64,000 nt of DNA from Hydractinia symbiolongicarpus (taxonomy: Eukaryota; Cnidaria; Hydrozoa; Anthoathecata; Hydractiniidae). Under the pieces are notes generated by a model. The model saw nothing but the letters and a program-made list of their open reading frames with translations, ran no database searches and had not been told where the DNA came from. Made by a program: the position numbers and the translations under genes. Of the stretch, positions 1-10,121 are shown piece by piece. Every line of letters starts with the position of its first letter. Position 1 is the first letter of the stretch. Location: NCBI RefSeq assembly GCF_029227915.1, contig NC_079877.1, forward strand, positions 5,024,001 to 5,088,000, read 5' to 3'.

Positions 1-3000
1 AGACGCTGAATAAAAGAAGTTTAATCGCCGGCAAACGAAAACCTGCGATTTCCCGTAAATCCTGGACTCGGCCCGTATAGTCAAAAGTATACAAAGAGAG
101 TACCCAGGGTGTAAACTCATTTCCCGAACGATTTTTTAAATTATTTTTCACCACTAAAACGCATGAGACTTGTAGTTTTCAAAAATGTTTTCATTTTTGA
201 TGAGACGCTGAATAAAAGAAGTTTAATCGCCTGCAAACGAAAACCTGCGATTTCCCGTAAATCTCAGACTTGGCCCGTATAGTCAAAAGTATACAAAGAA
301 AGTACCCAGGGAGTAAACTCATTTCCCAAACGATTTTTTAAATTATTATTTCGCCACTAAAGCCCATGAGACTTGTAGTTTTTAAAAATGTTTTCATCTT
401 TGATGAGACGCTAAATAAAAGAAGTTTAATCGCCGGCAAACGAAAACCCGCCATTTCCCGTAAACCCCGGACTCGGCCCGCATAGTCAAAAGTATACAAA
501 GAAAGTACCCAGGGTGTAAACTCATTTCCCGAACGATTTTTTAAATTACTATTTCACCACTAAAGCCCATGAGACTTGTAGTATTTAAAAGTATCTTAAT
601 TTTTGATGAGACGCTAAATAAAAAAAGTTTAATCGCCGGCAAACGAAAACCCGCCATTTTCCGTAAACCCCGGACTCGGCCCGCATAGTCAAAAGAATAC
701 AAAGAAAGTACCCAGGGTGTAAACTCATTTCCCGAACGATTTTTTAAATTATTTTTTCACCACTAAAACGCATGAGACTTCCAGTTTTTAAAAATGTTTT
801 CATTTTTGATGAGACGCTGAATAAAAGCAGGTTAATCGCCGGCAAACGAACACCTGCGATTTCCCGTAAATCCCGGACTCGGCCCGTATAGTCAAAAGTA
901 TACAAAGAAAGTACCCAGGGAGTAAACTCATTTCCAGAACGATTTTTTAAATTATTTTTTCACCACTAAAACGCATAAGACTTGTAGTTTTTAAAAATGT
1001 TTTCATTTTTGATGAGACGCTAAATAAAAGAAGTTTAATCGCCGGCAAACGAAAACCCGCGATTTCCCGTAAATCCCTGGCTTGGCCCGTATAGTCAAAA
1101 GTATACAAAGAAAGTACCCAGGGAGTAAACTCATTTCCCAAACGATTTTTTAAATTACTTTTTCACCACTAAAACGCATGAGACTTGTAGTATTTAAAAA
1201 TATTTTCATTTTTGATGAGACGCTAAATAAAAGAAGTTTAATCGCCGGCAAACGAAAACCCGCCATTTCCCGTAAACCCCGGACTCGGACCGCATAGTCA
1301 AAAGTATACAAAGAAAGTACCCAGGGTGTAAACTCATTTCCCGAACGATTTTTTAAATTACTATTTCACCACTAAAGCCCATGAGACTTGTAGTATTTAA
1401 AAATATTTTCATTTTTGATGAGACGCTAAATAAAAGAAGTTTAATCGCCGGCAAACGAAAACCCGCCATTTCCCGTAAACCCCGGACTCGGCCCGCATAG
1501 TCAAAAGTATACAAAGAAAGTACCCAGGGTGTAAACTCATTTCCCGAACGATTTTTTAATTCATTTTTTCACCACTAAAACGCATGAGACTTGTAGTTTT
1601 CAAAAATGTTTTCATTTTTGATGAGACGCTGAATAAAAGACGTTTAATCGCCGGCAAACGAAAACCTGCGATTTCCCGTAAATCCCGGACTCGGCCCGTA
1701 TAGTCAAAAGTATACAAAGAAAGTATCCAGGGAGTAAACTCATTTCCCGAACGATTTTTTAAATTATTTTTTCACCACTAAAACGCATGAGACTTGTAGT
1801 TTTTAAAAATGTTTTCATTTTTGATGAGACGCTGAATAAAAGAAGTTTAATCGCCGGCAAACGAAAACCTGCGATTTCCCGTAAATCCTGGACTCGGCCC
1901 GTATAGTCAAAAGTATACAAAGAAAGTACCCAGGAAGTAAACTCATTTCCCAAACGATTTTTTAAATTATTATTTCACCACTAAAACGCATGAGACTTGT
2001 AGTTTTCTAGAATGTTTTCATTTTTGATGAGACGCTGAATAAAAGCAGGTTAATCGCCGGCAAACGAACACCTGCGATTTCCCGTAAATCCTGGACTCGG
2101 CCCGTATAGTCAAAAGTATACAAAGAAAGTACGCAGGGAGTAAACTCATTTCCAGAACGATTTTTTAAATTTTTTTTTCACCACTAAAACGCATAAGACT
2201 TGTAGTTTTTAAAAATGTTTTCATTTTTGATGAGACGCTGAATAAAAGAAGTTTAATCGCCGGCAAACGAAAACCCGCGATTTCCCGTAAATCCCGGGCT
2301 TGGCCCGTATAGTCAAAAGTATACAAAGAAAGTACCCAGGGAGTAAACTCATTTCCCGAACGATTTTTTAAATTACTTTTTCACCACTAAAACGCATGAG
2401 ACTTGTAGTTTTTAAAAATGTTTTCATTTTTGATGAGACGCTGAATAAAAGAAGTTTAATCGCCGGCAAACGAAAACCTGCGGTTTCCCGTAAATCCTGG
2501 ACTCGGCCCGTATAGTCAAAAGTATACAAAGAAAGTACCCAGGGAGTAAACTCATTTCCCAAACGATTTTTTAAATTACTATTTCACCACTAAAGCCCAT
2601 GAGACTTGTAGTATTTAAAAATATTTTCATTTTTGATGAGACGCTAAATAAAAGAAGTTTAATCGCCGGCAAACGAAAACCCGCCATTTCCCGTAAACCC
2701 CGGACTCGGCCCGTATAGTCAAAAGTATACAAAGAAAGTACCCAGGAAGTAAACTCATTTTCCAAACGATTTTTTAAATTATTATTTCACCACTAAAACG
2801 CATGAGACTTGTAGTTTTCAAGAATGTTTTCATTTTTGATGAGACGCTGAATAAAAGCAGGTTAATCGCCGGCAAACGAACACCTGCGATTTCCCGTAAA
2901 TCCTGGACTCGGCCCGTATAGTCAAAAGTATACAAAGAAAGTACGCAGGGAGTAAACTCATTTCCAGAACGATTTTTTAAATTATTTTTTCACCACTAAA

Positions 3001-6000
3001 ACGCATAAGACTTGTAGTTTTTAAAAATGTTTTCATTTTTGATGAGACGCTGAATAAAAGAAGTTTAATCGCCGGCAAACGAAAACCCGCGATTTCCCGT
3101 AAATCCCGGGCTTGGCCAGTATAGTCAAAAGTATACAAAGAAAGTACCCAGGGAGTAAACTCATTTCCCGAACGATTTTTTAAATTACTTTTTCACCACT
3201 AAAACGCATGAGACTTGTAGTTTTTAAAAATGTTTTCATTTTTGATGAGACGCTGAATAAAAGAAGTTTAATCGCCGGCAAACGAAAACCTGCGGTTTCC
3301 CGTAAATCCTGGACTCGGCCCGTATAGTCAAAAGTATACAAAGAAAGTACCCAGGGAGTAAACTCATTTCCCAAACGATTTTTTAAATTACTATTTCACC
3401 ACTAAAGCCCATGAGACTTGTAGTATTTAAAAATATTTTCATTTTTGATGAGACGCTAAATAAAAGAAGTTTAATCGCCGGCAAACGAAAACCCGCCATT
3501 TCCCGTAAATCCCGGACTCGGACCGCATAGTCAAAAGTATACAAAGAAAGTACCCAGGGTGTAAACTCATTTCCCGAACGATTTTTTAAATTACTATTTC
3601 ACCACTAAAGCCCATGAGACTTGTAGTATTTAAAAATATTTTCATTTTTGATGAGACGCTAAATAAAAGAAGTTTAATCGCCGGCAAACGAAAACCCGCC
3701 ATTTCCCGTAAACCCCGGACTCGGCCCGCATAGTCAAAAGTATACAAAGAAAGTACCCAGGGTGTAAACTCATTTCCCGAACGATTTTTTAATTCATTTT
3801 TTCACCACTAAAACGCATGAGACTTGTAGTTTTCAAAAATGTTTTCATTTTTGATGAGACGCTGAATAGAAGACGTTTAATCGCCGGCAAACGAAAACCT
3901 GCGATTTCCCGTAAATCCTGGACTCGGCCCGTATAGTCAAAAGTATACAAAGAAAGTACCCAGGGAGTAAACTAATTTCCCAAACGATTTTTTAAATTAT
4001 TATTTCACCACTAAAGCCCATGAGACTTGTAGTTTTTAAAAATGTTCTCATTTTTGATGAGACGCTAAATAAAAGAAGTTTAATCGCCGGCAAACGAAAA
4101 CCCGCGATTTCCCGTAAATCCCGGCTTGGCCCGTATAGTCAAAAGTATACAAAGAAAGTACCCAGGGAGTAAACTCATTTCCTGAACGACTTTTAAATTA
4201 TTTTTCCACCACTAAAACGCATGAGACTTGTAGTTTTTAAAAATGTTTTCATTTTTGATGAGACGCTGAATAAAAGAAGTTTAATCGCCGGCAAACGAAA
4301 ACCTGCGATTTCCCGTAAATCCTTGACTCGGCCCGTATAGTCAAAAGTATACAAAGAAAGTACCCAAGAAGTAAACTCATTTCCCAAAGGATTTTTTAAA
4401 TTATTATTTCACCACTAAAACGCATGAGACTTGTAGTTTTCAAGAATGTTTTCATTTTTGATGAGACGCTGAATAAAAGCAGGTTAATCGCCGGCAAACG
4501 AACACCTGCGATTTCCCGTAAATCCCGGACTCGGCCCGTATAGTTAAAAGTATACAAAGAAAGTACGCAGGGAGTAAACTCATTTCCAGAACGATTTTTT
4601 AAATTATTTTTTCACCACTAAAACGCATAAGACTTGTAGTTTTTTAAAATGTTTTCATTTTTGATGAGACGCTGAATAAAAGAAGTTTAATCGCCGGCAA
4701 ACGAAAACCCGCGATTTCCCGTAAATCCCGGGCTTGGCCCGTATAGTCAAAAGTATACAAAGAAAGTACCCAGGGAGTAAACTCATTTCCCGAACGATTT
4801 TTTAAATTACTTTTTCACCACTAAAACGCATGAGACTTGTAGTTTTTAAAAATGTTTTCATTTTTGATGAGACGCTGAGTAAAAGAAGTTTAATCGCCGG
4901 CAAACGAAAACCTGCGGTTTCCCGTAAATCCTGGACTCGGCCCGTATAGTCAAAAGTATACAAAGAAAGTACCCAGGGAGTAAACTCATTTCCCAAACGA
5001 TTTTTTAAATTACTATTTCACCACTAAAGCCCATGAGACTTGTAGTATTTAAAAATATTTTCATTTTTGATGAGACGCTAAATAAAAGAAGTTTAATCGC
5101 CGGCAAACGAAAACCCGCCATTTCCCGTAAACCCCGGACTCGGCCCGCATAGTCAAAAGTATACAAAGAAGGTACCCAGGGTGTAAACTCATTTCCCGAA
5201 CGATTTTTTAATTCATTTTTTCACCACTAAAACGCATGAGACTTGTAGTTTTCAAAAATGTTTTCATTTTTGATGAGACGCTGAATAAAAGAAGTTTAAT
5301 CGCCGGCAAACGAAAACCTGCGATTTCCCGTAAATCCCGGACTCGGCCCGTATAGTCAAAAGTATACAAAGAAAGTACCCAGGGAGTAAACTAATTTCCC
5401 AAACGATTTTTTAAATTATTATTTCACCACTAAAGCCCATGAGACTTGTAGTTTTTAAAAATGTTCTCATTTTTGATGAGACGCTAAATAAAAGAAGTTT
5501 AATCGCCGGCAAACGAAAACCCGCGATTTCCCGTAAATCTCGGCTTGGCCCGTATAGTCAAAAGTATACAAAGAAAGTACCCAGGGAGTAAACTCATTTC
5601 CCAAACGATTTTTTAAATTATTCTTTCACCACTAAAACGCATGAGACTTGTAGTTTTTAAAAATGTTTTCATTTTTGATGAGACGCTGAATAAAAGAAGT
5701 TTAATCGCCGGCAAACGAAAACCTGCGATTTCCCGTAAATCCTGGACTCGGCCCGTATAGTCAAAAGTATACAAAGAAAGTACGCAGGGAGTAAACTCAT
5801 TTCCCAAACGATTTTTTAAATTATTATTTCACCACTAAAACGCATGAGACTTGTAGTTTTCAAAAATGTTTTCATTTTTGATGAGACGCTGAATAAAAGC
5901 AGGTTAATCGCCGGCAAACGAAAACCTACGATTTCCCGTAAATCCCGGACTCGGCCTGTATAGTCAAAAGTATACAAAGAAAGTACCCAGGGAGTAAACT

Positions 6001-7536
6001 CATTTCCAGAACGATTTTTTAAATTCTTTTTTCACCACTAAAACGCATAAGACTTGTAGTTTTTAAAAATATTTTCATTTTTGATGAGACGCTGAATAAA
6101 AGAAGTTTAATCGCCGGCAAACGAAAACCCGCGATTTCCCGTAAATCCCGGGCTTGGCCCGTATAGTCAAAAGTACACAAAGAAAGTACCCAGGGAGTAA
6201 ACTCATTTCCCGAACGATTTTTTAAATTACTTTTTCACCACTAAAACGCATGAGACTTGTAGTTTTTAAAAATGTTTTCATTTTTGATGAGACGCTGAAT
6301 AAAAGAAGTTTAATCGCCGGCAAACGAAAACCTGCGATTTCCGGTAAATCCTGGACTCGGCCCGTATAGTCAAAAGTATACAAAAAAAGTACCCAGGAAG
6401 TAAACTCATTTCCAGAACGATTTTTTAAATTATTTTTTCACCACTAAAACGCATAAGGCTTGTAGTTTTTAAAAATGTTTTCATTTTTGATGAGACGCAG
6501 AATAAAAGAAGTTTAATCGCCGGCAAACGAAAATCCGCGATTTCCCGTAAATCCCGGGCTTGGCCCGTATAGTCAAAAGTATACAAAAAAGGACCCAGGG
6601 AGTAAACTCATTTCCCGAACGATTTTTTAAATTATTTTTGCACCACTAAAACGCATAAGGCTTGTAGTTTTTAAAAATGTTTTCATTTTTGATGAGACGC
6701 TGAATAAAAGAAGTTTAATCGCCGGCAAACGAAAACCTGCGATTTCCCGTAAATCCCGGGCTTGGCCCGTATAGTCAAAAGTATACAAAGAAAGTACCCA
6801 GGGAGTAAACTCATTTCCCGAACGATTTTTTAAATTACTTTTTCACCACTAAAATGCATGAGACTTGTAGTTTTTAAAAATGTTTTCATTTTTGATGAGA
6901 CGCTGAATAAAAGAAGTTTAATCGCCGGCAAACGAAAACCTGCGATTTCCCGTAAATCCTGGACTCGGCCCGTATAGTCAAAAGTATACAAAGAAAGTAT
7001 CCAGGGAGTAAACTCTTTTCCCAAACGATTTTTTAAATTATTATTTCACCACTAAAGCCCATGAGACTTGTAGTTTTTAAAAATGTTTTCATTTTTGATG
7101 GGACGCTGAATAAAAGAAGTTTAATCGCCGGCAAACGAAAACCTGCGACTTCCCGTAAATCCCGGACTCGGCCTGTATAGTCAAAAGTATACAAAGAAAG
7201 TACCCAGGGTGTAAACTCATTTCCCGAACGATTTTTTAAACTATTTTTTCACCACTAAAACGCATGAGACTTGTAGTTTTCAAAAATATTTTCATTTTTG
7301 ATGAGACGCTGAATAAAAGAAGTTTAATCGCCGGCAAACGAAAACCTGCGATTTCCGTAAATCCCGTACTCGGCCCGTATAGTCAAAAGTATACAAAGAA
7401 AGTACCCAGGGAGTAAACTCATTTCCGAAACGATTTTTTAAATTATTATTTCACCACTAAAGCCCATGAGACTTGTAGTTTTTAAAAATGTTTTTACTTT
7501 TGATGAGACGCTGAATAAAAGAAGTTTAATCGTCGG
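1..7536. repeat. 203-bp satellite array, left block
   Basis: About 37 head-to-tail monomers of roughly 203 bp, all in the same orientation, with no unique DNA between them. Reading from GATGAGACGC, each monomer has a CpG-rich part (GCCGGC, CCCGTAAATCCCGG, CTCGGCCCGTATAG, GTATAC) and an AT-rich part (ATTTTTTAAATTATTTTTTC, then AAAAATG-TTTT-CATTTTT). Several monomer types are interspersed. One type reads CCGCCATTTCCCGTAAACCC, CCCGCATAG and TAGTATTTAAAAATATT. A four-monomer unit repeats at 812 bp: about 2020-2780 and 2832-3590, with a third, partial copy near 4466-5030, all marked by the rare GTACGCAGGG and GCAGGTTAATCG variants. I see no gene in this stretch. Short minus-strand frames occur once per monomer but shift frame from copy to copy. 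Confidence 0.98.
180..199. repeat. Dyad in the satellite monomer (representative copy)
   Basis: A perfect inverted repeat: arm CAAAAATG, loop TTTT, arm CATTTTTG. It recurs in nearly every monomer. About half the monomers have TAAAAATG at the left arm and keep a 7-bp stem. The dyad is the AT-rich boundary of the monomer, directly before GATGAGACGC. A role in replication, chromatin or protein binding is conjecture. What is seen is the symmetry and its retention while neighbouring positions vary. Confidence 0.85.
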
Positions 7537-7619
7537 TTTTAATCGTGGTTCCACGTCCCTGCGCTGCCCAGACTGCGCTGTATGAAAGTCGGTAATTAAT
7601 CAAAATCTCTGGAAGCAGC
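7537..7619 (+). other. Leader of the inserted gene fragment
   Basis: Eighty-three bases precede the start codon. They contain a small hairpin, CGTGG-TT-CCACG (7544-7555), and the octamer CTGCGCTG twice, 14 bp apart (7559-7566 and 7573-7580). A five-codon upstream frame starts at ATG 7582 and ends with TAA at 7597-7599, 20 bp before the main start. This stretch is more GC-rich than the coding part. It could be the 5' untranslated region of the source element. I recognise no promoter in it. Confidence 0.5.
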
Positions 7620-8469
7620 ATGGAAAATTTAACTAATACACCAATTGTAGAATTCATTGATACACCACTTCGTAAAATTAGCTCGACTTCAGATATTCCT
7701 ATAATTCTTGAAAGAAATGGAGTTAAAGAAAGTGATGAATCGTTTATAGACCGCATGTATTCAAACATCAACTTACAAAAAATGAAAGGTGAGCTACTAC
7801 ACGATCTTAAAAACTACCTTGATGAATGTGTTAAAAATGTTGCTCTGGTAAACCGTCACGTTTCTACTGAATGGGATAGTAATAAAATGTTTAGTGTGTT
7901 GGAGGAAAGGATTTTATTTTTGGAAAAGGAAGTAAATGCCAAAAATGAAATGATACAAATGTTATTAGCGACGAAATCATCAACGCGTGACGACATACTA
8001 CATAACTCTCATAGCTTCAACAAATTAAAATCTTGCGAAACAAACGAGAATTTTACAATTCCCAAGGACACCGTTAAGGCAAAAATCATTAAACAGAGTT
8101 CCTTTATTCACGCAAATCGCTTTGAAAACTTGCTCATTGAAGAAATAATGGATGATGTAAATAGTGTTGCCAACGAAGTGCCGCATAAAACGCCGCGAAG
8201 GAGATCTGACAAAAAATCTAAAGTTACGCAAATAATTGGAGACTCGATTGTAAAAGAAGTGAAGGGCTGGAAACTTTCTTCAAACGAGAACAAGATTATA
8301 GTGAAATCCTTCTCTGGAGCCACGACTAAATGCATGGAAAGTTACGCAATACCAACTACGAACATGTCTCCCGATAACATTATTATTCATTGTGGCACTA
8401 ACGATCTTAATAGAATCGAAACCGATCAAATTGCTCAAAACATAGTAAAATTGGCTATTAAATTGAAAT
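7537..8469 (+). other. Unique insertion in the satellite (captured gene fragment)
   Basis: This 933-bp segment has no resemblance to the monomer and is the only non-satellite DNA in the window. On its left the satellite stops after TTTAATCGTCGG (7525-7536), and the insert begins with a near copy of those bases, TTTAATCGTGG (7538-7548). On its right the satellite resumes at CCCGTATAG (8470). In a related uninterrupted locus (40961-41010) these two points are about 40 bp apart, so the insertion replaced about 40 bp. I see no target-site duplication of a standard kind, no terminal inverted repeats and no poly(A) tail. It carries the start and middle of an SGNH-type gene but not its end, the reverse of the usual 5'-truncated LINE copy. 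It could be a broken retrotransposon ORF1 or DNA captured during repair. Confidence 0.9.
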
Positions 8470-8537
8470 CCCGTATAGTCAAAAGTATACAAAGAAAGTA
8501 CCCAGGGAGTAAACTCATTTCCCAAACGATTTTTTAA
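7620..8537 (+). CDS. SGNH-hydrolase-like protein, truncated, with satellite-encoded tail
   Basis: A 305-residue frame without introns. The start at 7620 has A at -3 and G at +4, and an in-frame TAA lies 24 bp upstream (7593-7595). Residues 94-115 form a regular heptad coiled coil (L94, I98, L101, V105, I112, L115). A basic patch, PRRRSDKKSK, lies at 192-201. The SGNH (GDSL-like) fold begins near 202: GDS with nucleophile S209, the FSGATT loop with G233, and GTND with N261 in the strand IIIHCGTND. The third catalytic block, with the Asp and His, is absent because the gene is cut at about residue 283. Residues 284-305 are read from satellite. Coiled coil plus esterase is the known plan of ORF1 proteins in CR1/L2-type LINEs, and similar proteins are frequent in cnidarians. 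Enzyme activity is unlikely without the missing block. It may be a pseudogene fragment that happens to stay open. Confidence 0.6.
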   Translation: MENLTNTPIVEFIDTPLRKISSTSDIPIILERNGVKESDESFIDRMYSNINLQKMKGELLHDLKNYLDECVKNVALVNRHVSTEWDSNKMFSVLEERILFLEKEVNAKNEMIQMLLATKSSTRDDILHNSHSFNKLKSCETNENFTIPKDTVKAKIIKQSSFIHANRFENLLIEEIMDDVNSVANEVPHKTPRRRSDKKSKVTQIIGDSIVKEVKGWKLSSNENKIIVKSFSGATTKCMESYAIPTTNMSPDNIIIHCGTNDLNRIETDQIAQNIVKLAIKLKSRIVKSIQRKYPGSKLISQTIF

Positions 8538-10121
8538 ATTATTCTTTCACCACTAAAACGCATGAGACTTGTAGTTTTTAAAAATGTTTTCATTTTTGAT
8601 GAGACGCTGAATAAAAGAAGTTTAATCGCCGGCAAACGAAAACCTGCGATTTCCCGTAAATCCTGGACTCGGCCCGTATAGTCAAAAGTATACAAAGAAA
8701 GTACGCAGGGAGTAAACTCATTTCCCAAACGATTTTTTAAATTATTATTTCACCACTAAAACGCATGAGACTTGTAGTTTTCAAAAATGTTTTCATTTTT
8801 GATGAGACGCTGAATAAAAGCAGGTTAATCGCCGGCAAACGAAAACCTACGATTTCCCGTAAATCCCGGACTCGGCCTGTATAGTCAAAAGTATACAAAG
8901 AAAGTACCCAGGGAGTAAACTCATTTCCAGAACGATTTTTTAAATTCTTTTTTCACCACTAAAACGCATAAGACTTGTAGTTTTTAAAAATATTTTCATT
9001 TTTGATGAGACGCTGAATAAAAGAAGTTTAATCGCCGGCAAACGAAAACCCGCGATTTCCCGTAAATCCCGGGCTTGGCCCGTATAGTCAAAAGTACACA
9101 AAGAAAGTACCCAGGGAGTAAACTCATTTCCCGAACGATTTTTTAAATTACTTTTTCACCACTAAAACGCATGAGACTTGTAGTTTTTAAAAATGTTTTC
9201 ATTTTTGATGAGACGCTGAATAAAAGAAGTTTAATCGCCGGCAAACGAAAACCTGCGATTTCCGGTAAATCCTGGACTCGGCCCGTATAGTCAAAAGTAT
9301 ACAAAAAAAGTACCCAGGAAGTAAACTCATTTCCAGAACGATTTTTTAAATTATTTTTTCACCACTAAAACGCATAAGGCTTGTAGTTTTTAAAAATGTT
9401 TTCATTTTTGATGAGACGCAGAATAAAAGAAGTTTAATCGCCGGCAAACGAAAATCCGCGATTTCCCGTAAATCCCGGGCTTGGCCCGTATAGTCAAAAG
9501 TATACAAAGAAAGGACCCAGGGAGTAAACTCATTTCCCGAACGATTTTTTAAATTATTTTTGCACCACTAAAACGCATAAGGCTTGTAGTTTTTAAAAAT
9601 GTTTTCATTTTTGATGAGACGCTGAATAAAAGAAGTTTAATCGCCGGCAAACGAAAACCTGCGATTTCCCGTAAATCCCGGGCTTGGCCCGTATAGTCAA
9701 AAGTATACAAAGAAAGTACCCAGGGAGTAAACTCATTTCCCGAACGATTTTTTAAATTACTTTTTCACCACTAAAATGCATGAGACTTGTAGTTTTTAAA
9801 AATGTTTTCATTTTTGATGAGACGCTGAATAAAAGAAGTTTAATCGCCGGCAAACGAAAACCTGCGATTTCCCGTAAATCCTGGACTCGGCCCGTATAGT
9901 CAAAAGTATACAAAGAAAGTATCCAGGGAGTAAACTCTTTTCCCAAACGATTTTTTAAATTATTATTTCACCACTAAAGCCCATGAGACTTGTAGTTTTT
10001 AAAAATGTTTTCATTTTTGATGGGACGCTGAATAAAAGAAGTTTAATCGCCGGCAAACGAAAACCTGCGACTTCCCGTAAATCCCGGTCTCGGCCTGTAT
10101 AGTCAAAAGTATACAAAGAAA
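8470..10121. repeat. Satellite segment duplicated from 5549-7200
   Basis: This stretch matches 5549-7200 almost base for base at an offset of 2921-2922 bp. Shared rare variants include TTATTCTTTCACC at 8540 and 5620, GTACGCAGGG at 8700 and 5780, AAAATGCATGAG at 9770 and 6850, and TATCCAGGGAGTAAACTC at 9919 and 6998. The few differences include a 1-bp change near 6588 and 9501. Similarity breaks down near 10088-10121, where the copy passes into another monomer type. The duplicate begins exactly at the right edge of the SGNH insertion, so the two events were probably linked. Confidence 0.9.
8610..8615 (+). promoter_or_regulatory. AATAAA hexamer downstream of the chimeric frame
   Basis: The satellite monomer contains AATAAA within CTGAATAAAAG, so a canonical poly(A)-signal hexamer lies 73 bp after the stop codon of the SGNH frame. 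The same hexamer recurs about every 203 bp on this strand through the array. The hexamer is seen directly. Its use as a cleavage signal is untested, and no obvious GU-rich element is distinctive here. Confidence 0.3.

Noticed and set aside
20-60. A CENP-B-box-like sequence in the monomer (minus strand, TTTCGTTTGCCGGCGA)
   Set aside because: The TTCG half agrees, but the required A and the CGGG half do not. Resemblance is partial and within chance for a CpG-rich repeat.
7537-8469. A complete LINE or DNA transposon
   Set aside because: No reverse transcriptase, transposase, terminal inverted repeats, poly(A) tail or target-site duplication is visible. Only the start of one gene is present.
7526-8525. 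Minus-strand frames opposite the SGNH gene
   Set aside because: They are shadows of the plus-strand frame. The plus-strand product has recognisable SGNH motifs and a coiled coil, and the opposite frames have none.
8460-8537. The satellite as a descendant of the SGNH gene's own 3' part
   Set aside because: The satellite-coded tail looks vaguely like an SGNH helix and strand, but it lacks the family's catalytic block and the similarity stops at the junction. The simpler reading is fusion of unrelated sequences.
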